Positions 54,501 through 64,000 of a DNA stretch of 64,000 bases are shown piece by piece. The DNA comes from Lepidurus packardi. Its lineage: Eukaryota > Arthropoda > Branchiopoda > Notostraca > Triopsidae. A program made the translations under genes and the position numbers. Position 1 is the stretch's first letter. Every line of letters begins with the position of its first letter. The stretch is from NCBI GenBank assembly GCA_023053545.1, contig JAKZAN010000001.1:1198565-1262564 (forward strand), written 5' to 3'. Below the pieces are notes generated by a model. That model saw only the letters and a list, made by a program, of their open reading frames with translations, made no database searches and was not told where the DNA came from.

Positions 54501-57500
54501 GGCAAAAGTATTGCACCAGTGCAGCCAGTGGAACGCGCTATTAAACGTTTAAGAGCATTTTCTGCCGCTTATTCGAAATGAATTTCCATCGGTTACGCAT
54601 GTAAGAAAAGGTAGTTTTTAGTTTTAATAATTAATTGAATTACTGAACTGGTGCAATAGTTTTGGCACTCAATTTATAAAGACATACATGCTTAACACAC
54701 TTGAGTGGCTAAAGTATTGCACCAGTGCAGCCAGTAGAACGCGCTATTAAACGTTTAAGAGCATTTTCTGCCGCTTATTCGAAATGAATTTCCATCGGTT
54801 ACGCATGTAAGAAAAGGTAGTTTTTAGTTTTAATAATTAATTGAATTACTGAACTGGTGCAATAGTTTTGGCACTCAGTGTATAAAGATGTACATGTTTG
54901 ACACACTTCAGTGGCAAAAGTATTGCACCAGTGCAGCCAGTAGAACGCGCTATTAAACGTTTAAGAACATTTTCTGTCGCTTATTCGAAATAAATTTCCA
55001 TTGGTTACGTATGTAAGAAAAGATAATTGTAGTTTTAATAATTAATTGAATTACTGCACTGGTGCAATAGTTTTGGCACTCAGTGTATAAAGATGTACAT
55101 GTTTGACACACTTCAGTGGCAAAAGTATTGCACCAGTGCAGCCAGTAGAACGCACTATTAAACGTTTAAGAACATTTTCTGTCGCTTATTCGAAATGAAT
55201 TTCCATTGGTTACGCATGTAAGAAAAGGTAGTTTGTAGTTTTAAAATTAATTGAATTACTGAACTGGTGCAATAGTTTTGGCACTCAGTGTATAAAGATA
55301 TACATGTTTGACACACTTGAGTGGCAAAAGTATTGCACCAGTGCAGCCAGTGGAACGCGCTATTAAACGTTTAAGAGCATTTTCTGCCGCTTATTCGAAA
55401 TGAATTTCCATCGGTTACGCATGTAAGAAAAGGTAGTTTTTAGTTTTAATAATTAATTGAATTACTGAACTGGTGCAATAGTTTTGGCACTCATTGTATA
55501 AAGATATACATGTTTGACACACTTCAGTGGCAAAAGTATTGCACCAGTGCAGCCAGTAAAACGCTATTAAAGGTTTAAAAGCATTTTCTGTCGCTTATTC
55601 GAAATAAATTTCCATTGGTTACGCATGTAAGAAAAGGTAGTTGTAGTTTTAATAATTAATTGAATTACTGCACTGGTGCAATAGTTTTGGCACTCAATTT
55701 ATAAAGATATACATGTTTGACACACTTGAGTGGCAAAAGTATTGCACCAGTGCACCAGTAGAACGCGCTATTAAACGTTCAAGAGCATTTTCTGTCGCTT
55801 ATTCGAAATGAATTTCCATTGGTTACGCATGTAAGAAAAGGTAATTGTAGTTTTAATAATTAATTGAATTACTAATAACGGGCAGACAAGTCGATATTCC
55901 GGAGGTAACATTCTTCCACCAGATCCGCCCACGCAGGATTCCCTCCCATTTCGTCCTTAATAGGCTGCATACGAGCTTTTAAGTCTTCACAGCACTTCAT
56001 TGCTGACTTTAAAAAACAATGTCAAAAAAAATCTATATGTTTTACCCGACGTTACTTTAAAAAAGCCCAAAACTTACGTAGCAGCTGAATTCACTAGTTA
56101 AGCTACCACCAGACAAACTATTATTCGGTGCAATAGTCGAATCCGTAGGTTTAATTTGCACCATACTTACGTCCAATCCCAAGCCATAAGCCACTGTCTG
56201 AGCGACCTGTGAATAGTCGGGATTTTCGTGCTGTAGAAAGTTATAAATGATCACTGCAAAGTTACTTTGGTGTTAATGCCTTGTCCCATTTCAATACCAC
56301 CATGGGAAACCGCCACTGCGCCTCCGTTATGAAAAATCGAGATGACACAATTGGTCACATTCGTTCCAAAAGTCAATGGAAAAACAATCGGAAACATGGA
56401 GATTCCTTGTTTCTTCCACCGGTTGGCCTTAATTTCAGGGAAAAGTTCATGCGAAATTGAATGTAAAGTTTCTAGCCTCACAACTTCGCAATTTCTACCT
56501 GGTTAAATACATCGATCTGCAGTTTTCGTTCATTGTAGCTCGAAGAAGCTCGTAGTTGGTTAACAACATCCAACAAAGGGTCTCCGCTCTGTCCAGGGCG
56601 AGTATACGGCTTCAGATTTAGCAATCGGAATTCAAGTGGATCTCGACCAACAGCTTGAGCCGCGTGGCATACTATTTCTTCAATAACTGCGACGCCTTCC
56701 GTAAGACCTTTGGAAAGAATCATAGCTGTAAAGCGGCAGTTTTTTTTTAGCAAAGTTTTGACATGCTTTACCTGGGGCTCGGCAGTAAGTATTGCCAGGC
56801 AAGTCGGTTCGCACACCATACGTTTTAATTACCCAATTGGCGGGCTGGTAGACCAACGAAAAGGTGTATCCAGCAAATCCGGCCGTATTTTCGTTGTAAG
56901 AGTTGCCAACATCACTGTAAAGGTCAACTTGAATGGTTTGGATTTTGCCAACTTCGTCGACAGAAGCTTGGTATTGGACGAAAATAGGTGATCGAGCGCC
57001 CACCATTTGAATATTCTCTTCCAAGGAGAGCTGCAATCGCACAGGCGCGTTGAGATTTTGAGCAGCCACCGCACAAATGGCCGAAGGCAGTAGCGAACGC
57101 GATTGCTTACCGCCATAACCTCCCCCTACTCGTCTCACAGTAATGTTAACCCTAGTAAAATACAAAGTTGCAAGAGTTCTAATTGCAACACACTTCTAAT
57201 TGCAAAAGCTCACAATTTAAGACGGATAAACTGCACAAAATTGTGAAATTACTTATTGCGGGGGATGTTTAACACTTGAGCAATGGTGTTTTGGGTCCCA
57301 TCGATGTTCTGCGTGGAGCAATGTACCAGCAAGCCGTCCTCGATGGGTTCACAAATAGTAATTTGGGTCTCCAAATGGAAATGGTACTGGTAACCCATTT
57401 CGAATTCTCCGCTGATGTCAGTCGTAGCTCTAGTTTTCTTCACTATATAATACAATTAACAGTTCTTATGTAGTAATTTTACAATTTATTTGCAATTATT

Positions 57501-60424
57501 TGTAGGTTGCAGAATTTTGTACTAGTTGGCAGTCATTTCTGTAGTAGTTTAAAGGCTTAGAGACCAATTCTAATTATGTACAGTACCTGAGTCATTGCTT
57601 GGTATGTGAACCACTTGCTGGTTGCCACGTGGTCTGTCTACCAACGCGGCTGCTTGTACGCGGTTGGGATCCTTCATGGCGTCCTGAATAGTAATAACTG
57701 GGGTTTGAGCGTTGTCGTACGTAACTTTGATCAGTGCTAAAGCTTCTTGGGCGGCGGACCAGCTTTCGGCCACGACCACGCCTATTGGTTGGCCGTAGTA
57801 CGACACTTTGGAACTAGCAAATACTTCTTCATTGTCAACAAAAGCGCCACTATCCCCTGCGGCAGCGAAGGCGTTACGGCCAGGAATATCTTTGGCGGCA
57901 AAGAATCCTCGAACTCCAGACACGGCCTTAAAAACATAGAAAAGGCAAAAACATGAATTTTTTTTTTATTAATAAATAATTTTCCCTTTAGGTTCCTTTA
58001 CCAGAGCTGCTGAAGCATCAATACTAACAAGCGTGGCGTTTGCAAAGGTGCTGGTTAAAACTGCAGCAGTTAATTCTCCGGTACTAGCTGCCGTATCCAT
58101 CACGTACTTAGCTTCCCCTAAAATCCACGTACAGTCGAAATACCTACTCGATTTTTCGTTAAATCTAACCTGAGCACTGTACTTTTCCTTCAATTAACGG
58201 AATTGGCTCGTAAAGTGGAGCTTTGGTTTCGTCATATACGAAAGTTTGAGTACCCGAAGTTGTCGGACGCACCAAATCATTAGCACCGCTTTTAATTCGT
58301 TCACTGGCTGTATTAACGATTCCCAAGATAAACTACAAACAAATTACAAGTAAATTAGTAATAAAATACCGGAAAAATTTGAATATTGTAATGTTTTTGC
58401 CTTGTAAAGAAGTCCTTGAGCCAAACTTAAACGGTACTGAGGATCAGCATCAAGGGGGCGTGGTGTCGGGTTTACTTCGGAGGCGAGGGTAGCTAACGCA
58501 GTTTGCAAAACAGTTTCGTTCGTCAACACTTTGCCCGTTAAATAGATCTCCGTCTGCGTAGCATGGGTGAAATTGTCGCTTATGCCGCCAAACACGATAT
58601 TCGGTTTGCTTAATACAGTGAAACTACCGTCCAGTTGCATCAATAATGCTGCGTTGACATATGCATGGGCATTGCTTCCAACGGGGGTGATCTAAATCCG
58701 TAATTATCCGTACTAATCGCAGTTATAAACATTTACATTCAAACGGAAAGCTAATTAAGCTAAGATTAAAAAAGAAAGCTAAGATTAAAAGGGAAGGAAC
58801 GTAGCGGAATAATGTACCTTAAATGTACGTGCTTTGTAATTTGAAGTACGTGTGGGGAAAGTAATGCTGACAATGACCTTCTTCTGCATATCTAATGACA
58901 AAAAATCCGCTGGTGTATATGTTTGAATGGAGGAAACTTGATCAGCTATACAAAAACTGGATGAAATTTTTCTTTAAATGTATCGTTCGGAATCTACCAA
59001 TATCTAAAGTAGCGCCCATTCCTTCCAAGACGGTGAAAACATCCGAAACGAAGTCTCGGTGCATGTATTTCAACATTAAACTTCCTCCCAAGGTCGCAGC
59101 CTATAAGCAGATTAACTCCAATCATACTTAAAAAAATTAAAATACGTTACGTTGCGGACAGAGGTACCAGCAATTTTCTTCAGGTGCTTCACTACTTCGT
59201 CGATATAAGGATATGCCAATTTATCCGCCGATTGCAAAAATTCAGTCACTTGTTCAATAGTCATTGTTCCACCTACTTTCAGAGGCGACAAGGATCGCTG
59301 GAAAAGCTCTGGTACTTGATTGATGTCGATCATATTATCGTAAGGTCCGTCACTCTTATACACGGCTAAAAGCAATGCCGACGTTTAAAAATCCGAACAC
59401 GAAGGGAAAAAAGTTACCAGACGCAGTATTTCCGGCAACCATACGATAGGTAGCATTGCCCAGAGTACCGAAAATCGAAAACAGTTCAGCCAAATTCGCT
59501 GGCCGGTACCAGTTAACGCCTTGTAGCATCAAGAAACCCGAACGAGTCTTCCAGAGACTGAATTCTTGGTTACCGTCTTCATGTTCGCTGACATTTCCAA
59601 CTCCATTGCCGCTAATTTGCTTGCGGTGACGCTCCAGATTATGGCCAGCGCAGCGGCCAGTACATTTGGTCCCAGTATTAGGGCACACTTTGCTCTTCAT
59701 ATCCTTCATATCCGAAATTACATTCAATTTCCAAGAAAGAACTCATGAAACAAACCTCGATATCTTGGCAAGGTTGCTTCGCATCAGTGGTGAACGTTTT
59801 GAACGCTTCCAGTATGGGCCGGTACCCGGTACAACGGCACAAGTTGCCTTCTAATTGATCCTCTACGTCCTGAGCCGTAATGGTGCCGCCTTTGAAGATC
59901 AAGCTATGTGCGGACATTACAAACCCTGGCGAGCAAACTCCGCACTGCGTTCCATTTTTAGCCGCTAGAGTTGATTGCAAGGGATGATAACCCGACGCAG
60001 CTGATCCGAGTCCTTCCACCGTCGTAATCTCCCATCCATGGCACTTGAAAACAGGCGTCAGGCACTGTAGCATAAGGCAAAACATTGTTATTCGTGTATT
60101 TTGCGATAAGATAATGCTTACGGAATTAATCGATTTAACAATCTTGGCCCCTGTGGCAGGATCCGTTGAGGTAACACTCACTACGCATGCGCCGCACCCG
60201 CCTTCGTAGCACATAGATTTGGTCCCCTTTAAATTAGCAGTGTTGCGAATAAAATCAAGTACGGTTGTAGAAGAGTTTACCGTACTGCTATCCACTACAA
60301 AACCAAATAAAAAAAAAATTCTCAAAATATGAATACAATCCGAGACCAGTGTACAAATATTTGAACCTTTATAGCTTTTGCCATTAATGGTGAAAAAGAT
60401 GAAATCAGCAGGCATATTCTGCAT
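51520..60424 (-). CDS. AOX: Aldehyde oxidase (molybdo-flavoenzyme) 2
   Basis: Exons, 5' to 3': 60424-60367, 60294-60122, 60064-59756, 59703-59418, 59365-59151, 59100-58998, 58945-58818, 58691-58401, 58332-58170, 58117-58002, 57926-57587, 57442-57253, 57151-56772, 56725-56499, 56427-56266, 56206-56078, 56006-55873, 52516-52426, 52363-52202, 52145-52049, 51840-51733, 51626-51520; 1322 residues. CYEGGCGACVV and GTQCGVCSPG...CRCTGYRP bind the two Fe-S clusters. YRMVAGNTASG lies in the FAD domain. VGGGYGGKQSRS, GIEMGQGINTK, EDAGQSLSPL and ATAEPPLLLS lie in the molybdenum domain. The Glu before PP is kept, though the usual Gly before it is Ala. Exon 8 ends at a GC donor. The start could also be an ATG at 60508 or 60415. 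Confidence 0.9.
52540..55872 (-). repeat. ~205-bp satellite with higher-order structure, intron 17 of aldehyde oxidase 2
   Basis: About 16 monomers. Each contains GCACTGGTGCAATA (or GAACTGG...) and, about 60 bases on, TATTGCACCAGTGC, making a hairpin like a Tc1/mariner terminus. On the minus strand the array starts directly at the 5' splice site: GTAATTCAATTAATTATTAA is both intron start and part of every unit. Variant monomers recur with a period of about 1,438 bp (seven monomers). Confidence 0.93.
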
Positions 60425-61271
60425 CTTGAACTTGACAATCGCTTGGCAATTTCCACACCTTCCTCCGTAAACTCTGCTTTTACTATTCTCATTCAAGCCG
60501 GGCAACAACCTAAATTAGATATTTATTTTTTGTTTGCTCTCCAAACTGTAAACATAAATGTTCCCAAACATGCATGTCAATTTTTTTTTGCATTGGCAAC
60601 TGATGTTGAAAAGAAATGATGTTAAATATTCATACGCCACGATTACTTCAGAAGTGTTGGTAGTTTCTTACCTGGCACCACAATTATGGCATTTTATCAC
60701 ATCCATGGTTCGTAACAAACTGAGTTTGTTTATACCACTCCAGGTGTTATCAAAACGGATTGCTCAACTTTCCAAAAGACTGAATTAGAGCATAGCGTGA
60801 TAGCCAGATAGGCGATAAGATTACGAAAGAGCTGATAAATATTAAAATCATTAGCCTATTATTTAAGCCTTAACAAAGTATTCTCTATGCATAATTAAAG
60901 ATGAAGCTGTCATCCATCAAACTTTTTAAACAACGTAACTTGCTATTGGTCAACCCTTTAACATCGAACGACTATGTATTGTAATTGTTAGAATTTTATT
61001 TGTCAAATACATGAAGTACACTTGCACCTTCTTTTGGCACATTTAGTAAACAAACGTAACTTGCTATTGGTCAACGTTTAACATCGAACGACTCTATATT
61101 GTAATTGCTAGAATTTTATTGGGCAATCACATGAAGTACACTTGCACCATCTTTTGGCAGATTTAAAAACCAGGTTAATAAGAAAAATCCCAATTCAAAG
61201 ATTTTCACGGCAGAAGTATCAAGAGTAGTAATAATTCACCGAAAAAGATCACTTCCAAAATGAACTAATCC
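60425..61271. other. Upstream region of aldehyde oxidase 2
   Basis: No gene seen. About 60946-61065 and 61066-61185 are a tandem pair of roughly 120 bp, sharing ACTTGCTATTGGTCAAC, CATCGAACGACT and CATGAAGTACACTTGCACC. The promoter of aldehyde oxidase 2 presumably lies between 60430 and 60900. Confidence 0.55.
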
Positions 61272-62281
61272 GACACCAATGCACAATACCGGCATCAGCT
61301 CGCGCGGAATCCAACGCTTGGCGTAAGGCAAGGACAACGGAGAAAGACAAGAGGAGTGGAAGTTCAGCATTCACTAGCAATTATAAATACACAATTAATA
61401 TAACTAATATCTTACACACATTGTAGACTAGTGTGAAAAAAACTGTAGAAGGTAAACCTGGGCCCTGACTGTCTTACGAAACAATACCACAAAATTTGCG
61501 TTAACCAAAAGGATTTTTTTAACCGAAGATTAGCATCTAAGTTTTATTTCAAATACAGTTATGGAAATTTTTAAATTACATATTGGAGCCTAAAACTCCA
61601 TGCTGATTACAGGCACTAGCCACCAAACTCACGCGGAAGTCGACTGGAATATCTTTGACGGTTGGAGGTTTGTAATCCTGCGCAGCCGAAAAAACAAAAA
61701 TACAAAAGTAAAAATCATTTTCAATCACTTACCCAAGTATTGGTAATTATACGTTGTCCAGTTGCAGGGTCATAAACCATTCGTTCTGTCAGCCACAACC
61801 CCAAGCCCATCACAAAAGCACCTTCAATCTGTCCGATATCAATAAAAGGGCTCAAAGACTGTCCTGCGTCTTCTAAAATATCAACTCGAACGATCTGAAA
61901 CATCCCATTACATCCATGGTAATTAATAAAAATAGGTATATTCATAAATGTGTTACTTGTCTTTCGCCTGTTAGTAAATCCACTTCCACTTCAGTGACGA
62001 CAGCTCCATAGATGTAATATCCAAGCAAGCCATCCAATGGCGACGCACTAAAATTATAAAAATTTAGAATTTTTTTTGTAAGAAAATGTAGTTTTTAGTT
62101 TTAATAATTAATTGAATTACTGAACTGGTGCAATAGTTTTGGCACTCAATTTATAAAGATATACATGTTTGACACACTTGAGTGGCAAAAGTATTGCACC
62201 AGTGCACCAGTAGAACACGCTATTAAAAGTTTAAGAACATTTTCTGTCGCTTATTCGAAATGAATTTCCATGGGTTACGCA
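61272..62281 (-). pseudogene. Partial duplicate of the 3' exons of aldehyde oxidase 2
   Basis: A copy of about 1 kb of 51742-52740, same strand, with high identity through introns. Copies of exons 18 (62047-61957) and 19 (61894-61733) keep length and frame. The copy of exon 20 (61677-61580) has gained one base and its donor changed from AAAG/GT to ATAT/GT, giving a frameshift or in-frame TAA. The copy of exon 21 changed EPP to ELP and lost its donor region. One satellite monomer is included at the right end. With no upstream exons it cannot make an oxidase. Confidence 0.85.
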
Positions 62282-62797
62282 TTAATCTGCAAACGGCAAC
62301 TGTATTTTGGATTAAAAGAGGACAATCTAGGCTTTGTACATTAGCTATTAATACTATTAATTACTATTAATTACGCCAATACTATAAATTAGCTATTAAT
62401 ACGCCAATACTAATATTAGCTACTAATAGGCCAATACTATTTGATGTTATCTCATAATATATTCCGGTTTTAGCTAAAAGAATTACTCCGAATTTCTCCA
62501 GTCCGGGTCCAGTCCGAATTTCTTCCCATGCTAAGTGCACAGCAAAGACAGCCAGTAAGTATCGCGGATAGAAAGGGCCCGAGTAGTGTTTTTTTTCCTT
62601 AAAACGGAATCAAGGGCAATTAACTGTACTTGGGGTACATCCGAATTGTAGTGAAATCCCAATGGGGACCTGTACCCGGATTTGCTCTTCTCTAAATTCA
62701 GCGAAGCTTCTTTCACTTATGGCAATCATGCATTTTCACCGGACAAAATTATCCACCAGCTTATGCCTACCCTCATTAGTGAAAGGACAGACCACGC
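62282..62797. other. Intergenic before the last plus-strand gene
   Basis: 516 bp. It starts with short ATTAGCTATTAATA-type repeats (62335-62440). No gene seen. Confidence 0.5.
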
Positions 62798-62805
62798 TAT
62801 AAATA
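62798..62805 (+). promoter_or_regulatory. TATA box
   Basis: TATAAATA lies 149 bp before the ATG at 62947. A start site about 30 bp downstream would give a short leader split by an intron (donor CAG/GTATGA at 62862, acceptor TTAGCAG at 62944). It is the only clear TATA box I noted before a gene here, and suggests a strongly or tissue-specifically expressed gene. Confidence 0.65.
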
Positions 62806-62946
62806 CTGACGCAGCTCAATGCCATTGTCATTTATACTGTTTTTGAACGACCACTGATCAGGTATGACGGTTACCGTTTCATTTTTAAGTTTCTCGTTAT
62901 ACTTTTCAGCCATTGTTCGCTAATAATTACCTTTTCCTTAGCAGGA

Positions 62947-63792
62947 ATGTCCGAAGCGTTAATCAACAATCCCATTGTGAGCTCCTTGTTACATGGCTTG
63001 AACACAATTACCAACGTTGCAGGAGCCAGTTTGTCCACCCTTGGTAAAGGCATTGGTCTGGATGAAGCTACGTCTACGGACGGTCTGAACCCGGTGGGCC
63101 TAGGTATCGTGACTGAAGATGAAGCCAGGTCGCAAGCTTACAGCTCCCTTATGGACGCGGGATGGAATCAGGGCGTCGAAACGGAGCAGATCGGCGTCTT
63201 CTTCAAGAAACCTACGGTGGTCCTGCTGCTAATGCCAATCATCATAGCGGTCGTCGTGGTAACCGTTGTAACCGCCGTCCGCACAGTGGTCGTCGTCAAT
63301 TTCGGGAAAAGTAAGAAAGATATATTCCCTGGCCTCTTTCCTCCTGAAAAGGAAGAGTACTACCCTCCCGAGTACTACCCCGAGTATCCTGAAGACGTAA
63401 AGCCTGAGGCTCCCTCCAAGAACATCTACAAGCGTTCCATAGTGAACCGCCGTGACGTCACCGAAGTTAACCCAACCTCCTCTGCCATACCCACGCTTAG
63501 CCTCGACCAAGTCAGCCGCTTTAACACAACCTCCTCGGCCACACCCACACTTAGCTTTGACCAAGTCAACCGCTTAACTTCCGTGATTACTTCCGCTCTG
63601 CAAGCCGAAGAGTGTCTACACAGATTGCTCTGCGAAACTGGAACATGGAGTAAGGACTACCCAACTCTGCACGCCACCGTCAAGTTCGCCAAAGTCTTCT
63701 TGCCTCAGCATTTGCTTGCGCCCTTCGAGATCTTCTATTCCGGTGACAATTGCGAGCGTTTTACCTGTGGCCAATTACCTCTGAAAAAGTAA
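62947..63792 (+). CDS. Unrecognised one-span protein with Cys-rich C-terminus
   Basis: Single coding exon, 281 residues. The ATG follows an acceptor two bases upstream, so a 5' leader intron (62862-62944) is likely. There is no signal peptide. One strong hydrophobic span (about 91-118, VLLLMPIIIAVVVVTVVTAV) is followed by KSKKD and an acidic Tyr/Pro stretch with PPEYYPEYPED. Next comes a basic KRSIVNRR that could be a furin-type site, then an 18-residue imperfect duplication (PTSSAIPTLSLDQVSR / TTSSATPTLSFDQVNR). The end has four cysteines (ECLHRLLCETG, NCERFTCG), loosely like the Cys motif at the end of several secreted arthropod proteins. Function unknown; a type II or signal-anchor cell-surface protein is one reading. 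Confidence 0.8.
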   Translation: MSEALINNPIVSSLLHGLNTITNVAGASLSTLGKGIGLDEATSTDGLNPVGLGIVTEDEARSQAYSSLMDAGWNQGVETEQIGVFFKKPTVVLLLMPIIIAVVVVTVVTAVRTVVVVNFGKSKKDIFPGLFPPEKEEYYPPEYYPEYPEDVKPEAPSKNIYKRSIVNRRDVTEVNPTSSAIPTLSLDQVSRFNTTSSATPTLSFDQVNRLTSVITSALQAEECLHRLLCETGTWSKDYPTLHATVKFAKVFLPQHLLAPFEIFYSGDNCERFTCGQLPLKK

Positions 63793-63836
63793 ACGTTTTT
63801 AACATTTAAATCCAACAGTTAATTTAAATCCAACAG

Positions 63837-64000
63837 TTATCTAACCCCTAAATTGCTTTCTTTCTGTAAGAGTCGAATACATTTGGCTTCATCCTCTATT
63901 GCGTCTTTAGTAATGCGTCGTTTGGAAATGCGAACAACAATCTTATCTGTACATCTGATAAGAATAACTATTCCTTTCCTCGTGAATCCTTACCTTTTGG
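63837..64000 (-). CDS. Last exons of a minus-strand gene, 5' end outside the window
   Basis: An exon 63954-63837 reads CTDKIVVRISKRRITKDA, then IEDEAKCIRLLQKE, and ends in TAA at 63837-63839. Its acceptor (TTATCAG) is preceded by a 39-bp intron and a consensus donor (AAAAG/GTAAGG) at the edge of the window, where seven bases of the previous exon remain. Basic then acidic composition; no family recognised. The intron is very short, so this is tentative. Confidence 0.4.

Noticed and set aside
41460..60424. Oxidases considered as xanthine dehydrogenase
   Set aside because: Both carry the aldehyde-oxidase-like molybdenum-domain wording (MEPQT, LETQI) and a shared Cys-rich insert. A phylogeny would decide, but nothing visible favours xanthine dehydrogenase.

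Overview
The window is nuclear DNA of an animal with many short (50-90 nt) GT-AG introns. Gene content (SV2-like transporters, Arkadia, NEMP, SNX4, aldehyde oxidases) and a THAP-domain remnant fit an arthropod; I cannot name the species. Gene models were joined by hand from splice signals and reading phase. For each multi-exon gene with a start and a stop in the window, the summed exon lengths are divisible by three, which supports the models.

Layout. 1-696 (-): a THAP zinc-finger gene with two in-frame stops and a frameshift. 1680-30686 (+): five tandem genes for SV2-like major facilitator transporters of 523-552 residues, sharing most intron positions. 31124-33074 (-): sorting nexin 4. 33308-35191 (+): a NEMP-family nuclear envelope protein, head to head with SNX4. 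35644-40155 (-): an Arkadia/RNF111 ubiquitin ligase. 41460-50326 (-) and 51520-60424 (-): two complete aldehyde oxidase-type molybdo-flavoenzymes in tandem, with a small unrecognised two-exon reading frame between them (50559-51225). 61272-62281 (-): a broken partial copy of the 3' exons of the second oxidase. 62798-63792 (+): a TATA-box gene for an unrecognised one-span protein. 63837-64000 (-): the end of a further gene.

The most unusual property is in the introns. At least five contain tandem arrays whose repeat unit starts at, or includes, an exon-intron junction. The last exon of the first transporter exists in three complete copies. The third transporter has a duplicated 3' splice site carrying the first bases of its exon. 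The fourth has eight decoy 3' splice sites with exon starts before the true one. The first oxidase has about 47 copies of a 5' splice site with the last 9 exon bases. The second has about 16 copies of a 205-bp unit that starts at its 5' splice site and contains a mariner-like hairpin. Independent loci therefore seem to have expanded splice junctions into minisatellites.

The transporters probably act in vesicle or plasma membranes on unknown substrates. The oxidases would be soluble Fe-S/FAD/molybdenum-cofactor enzymes acting on aldehydes or N-heterocycles. SNX4, NEMP and RNF111 are housekeeping genes unrelated to the two arrays.
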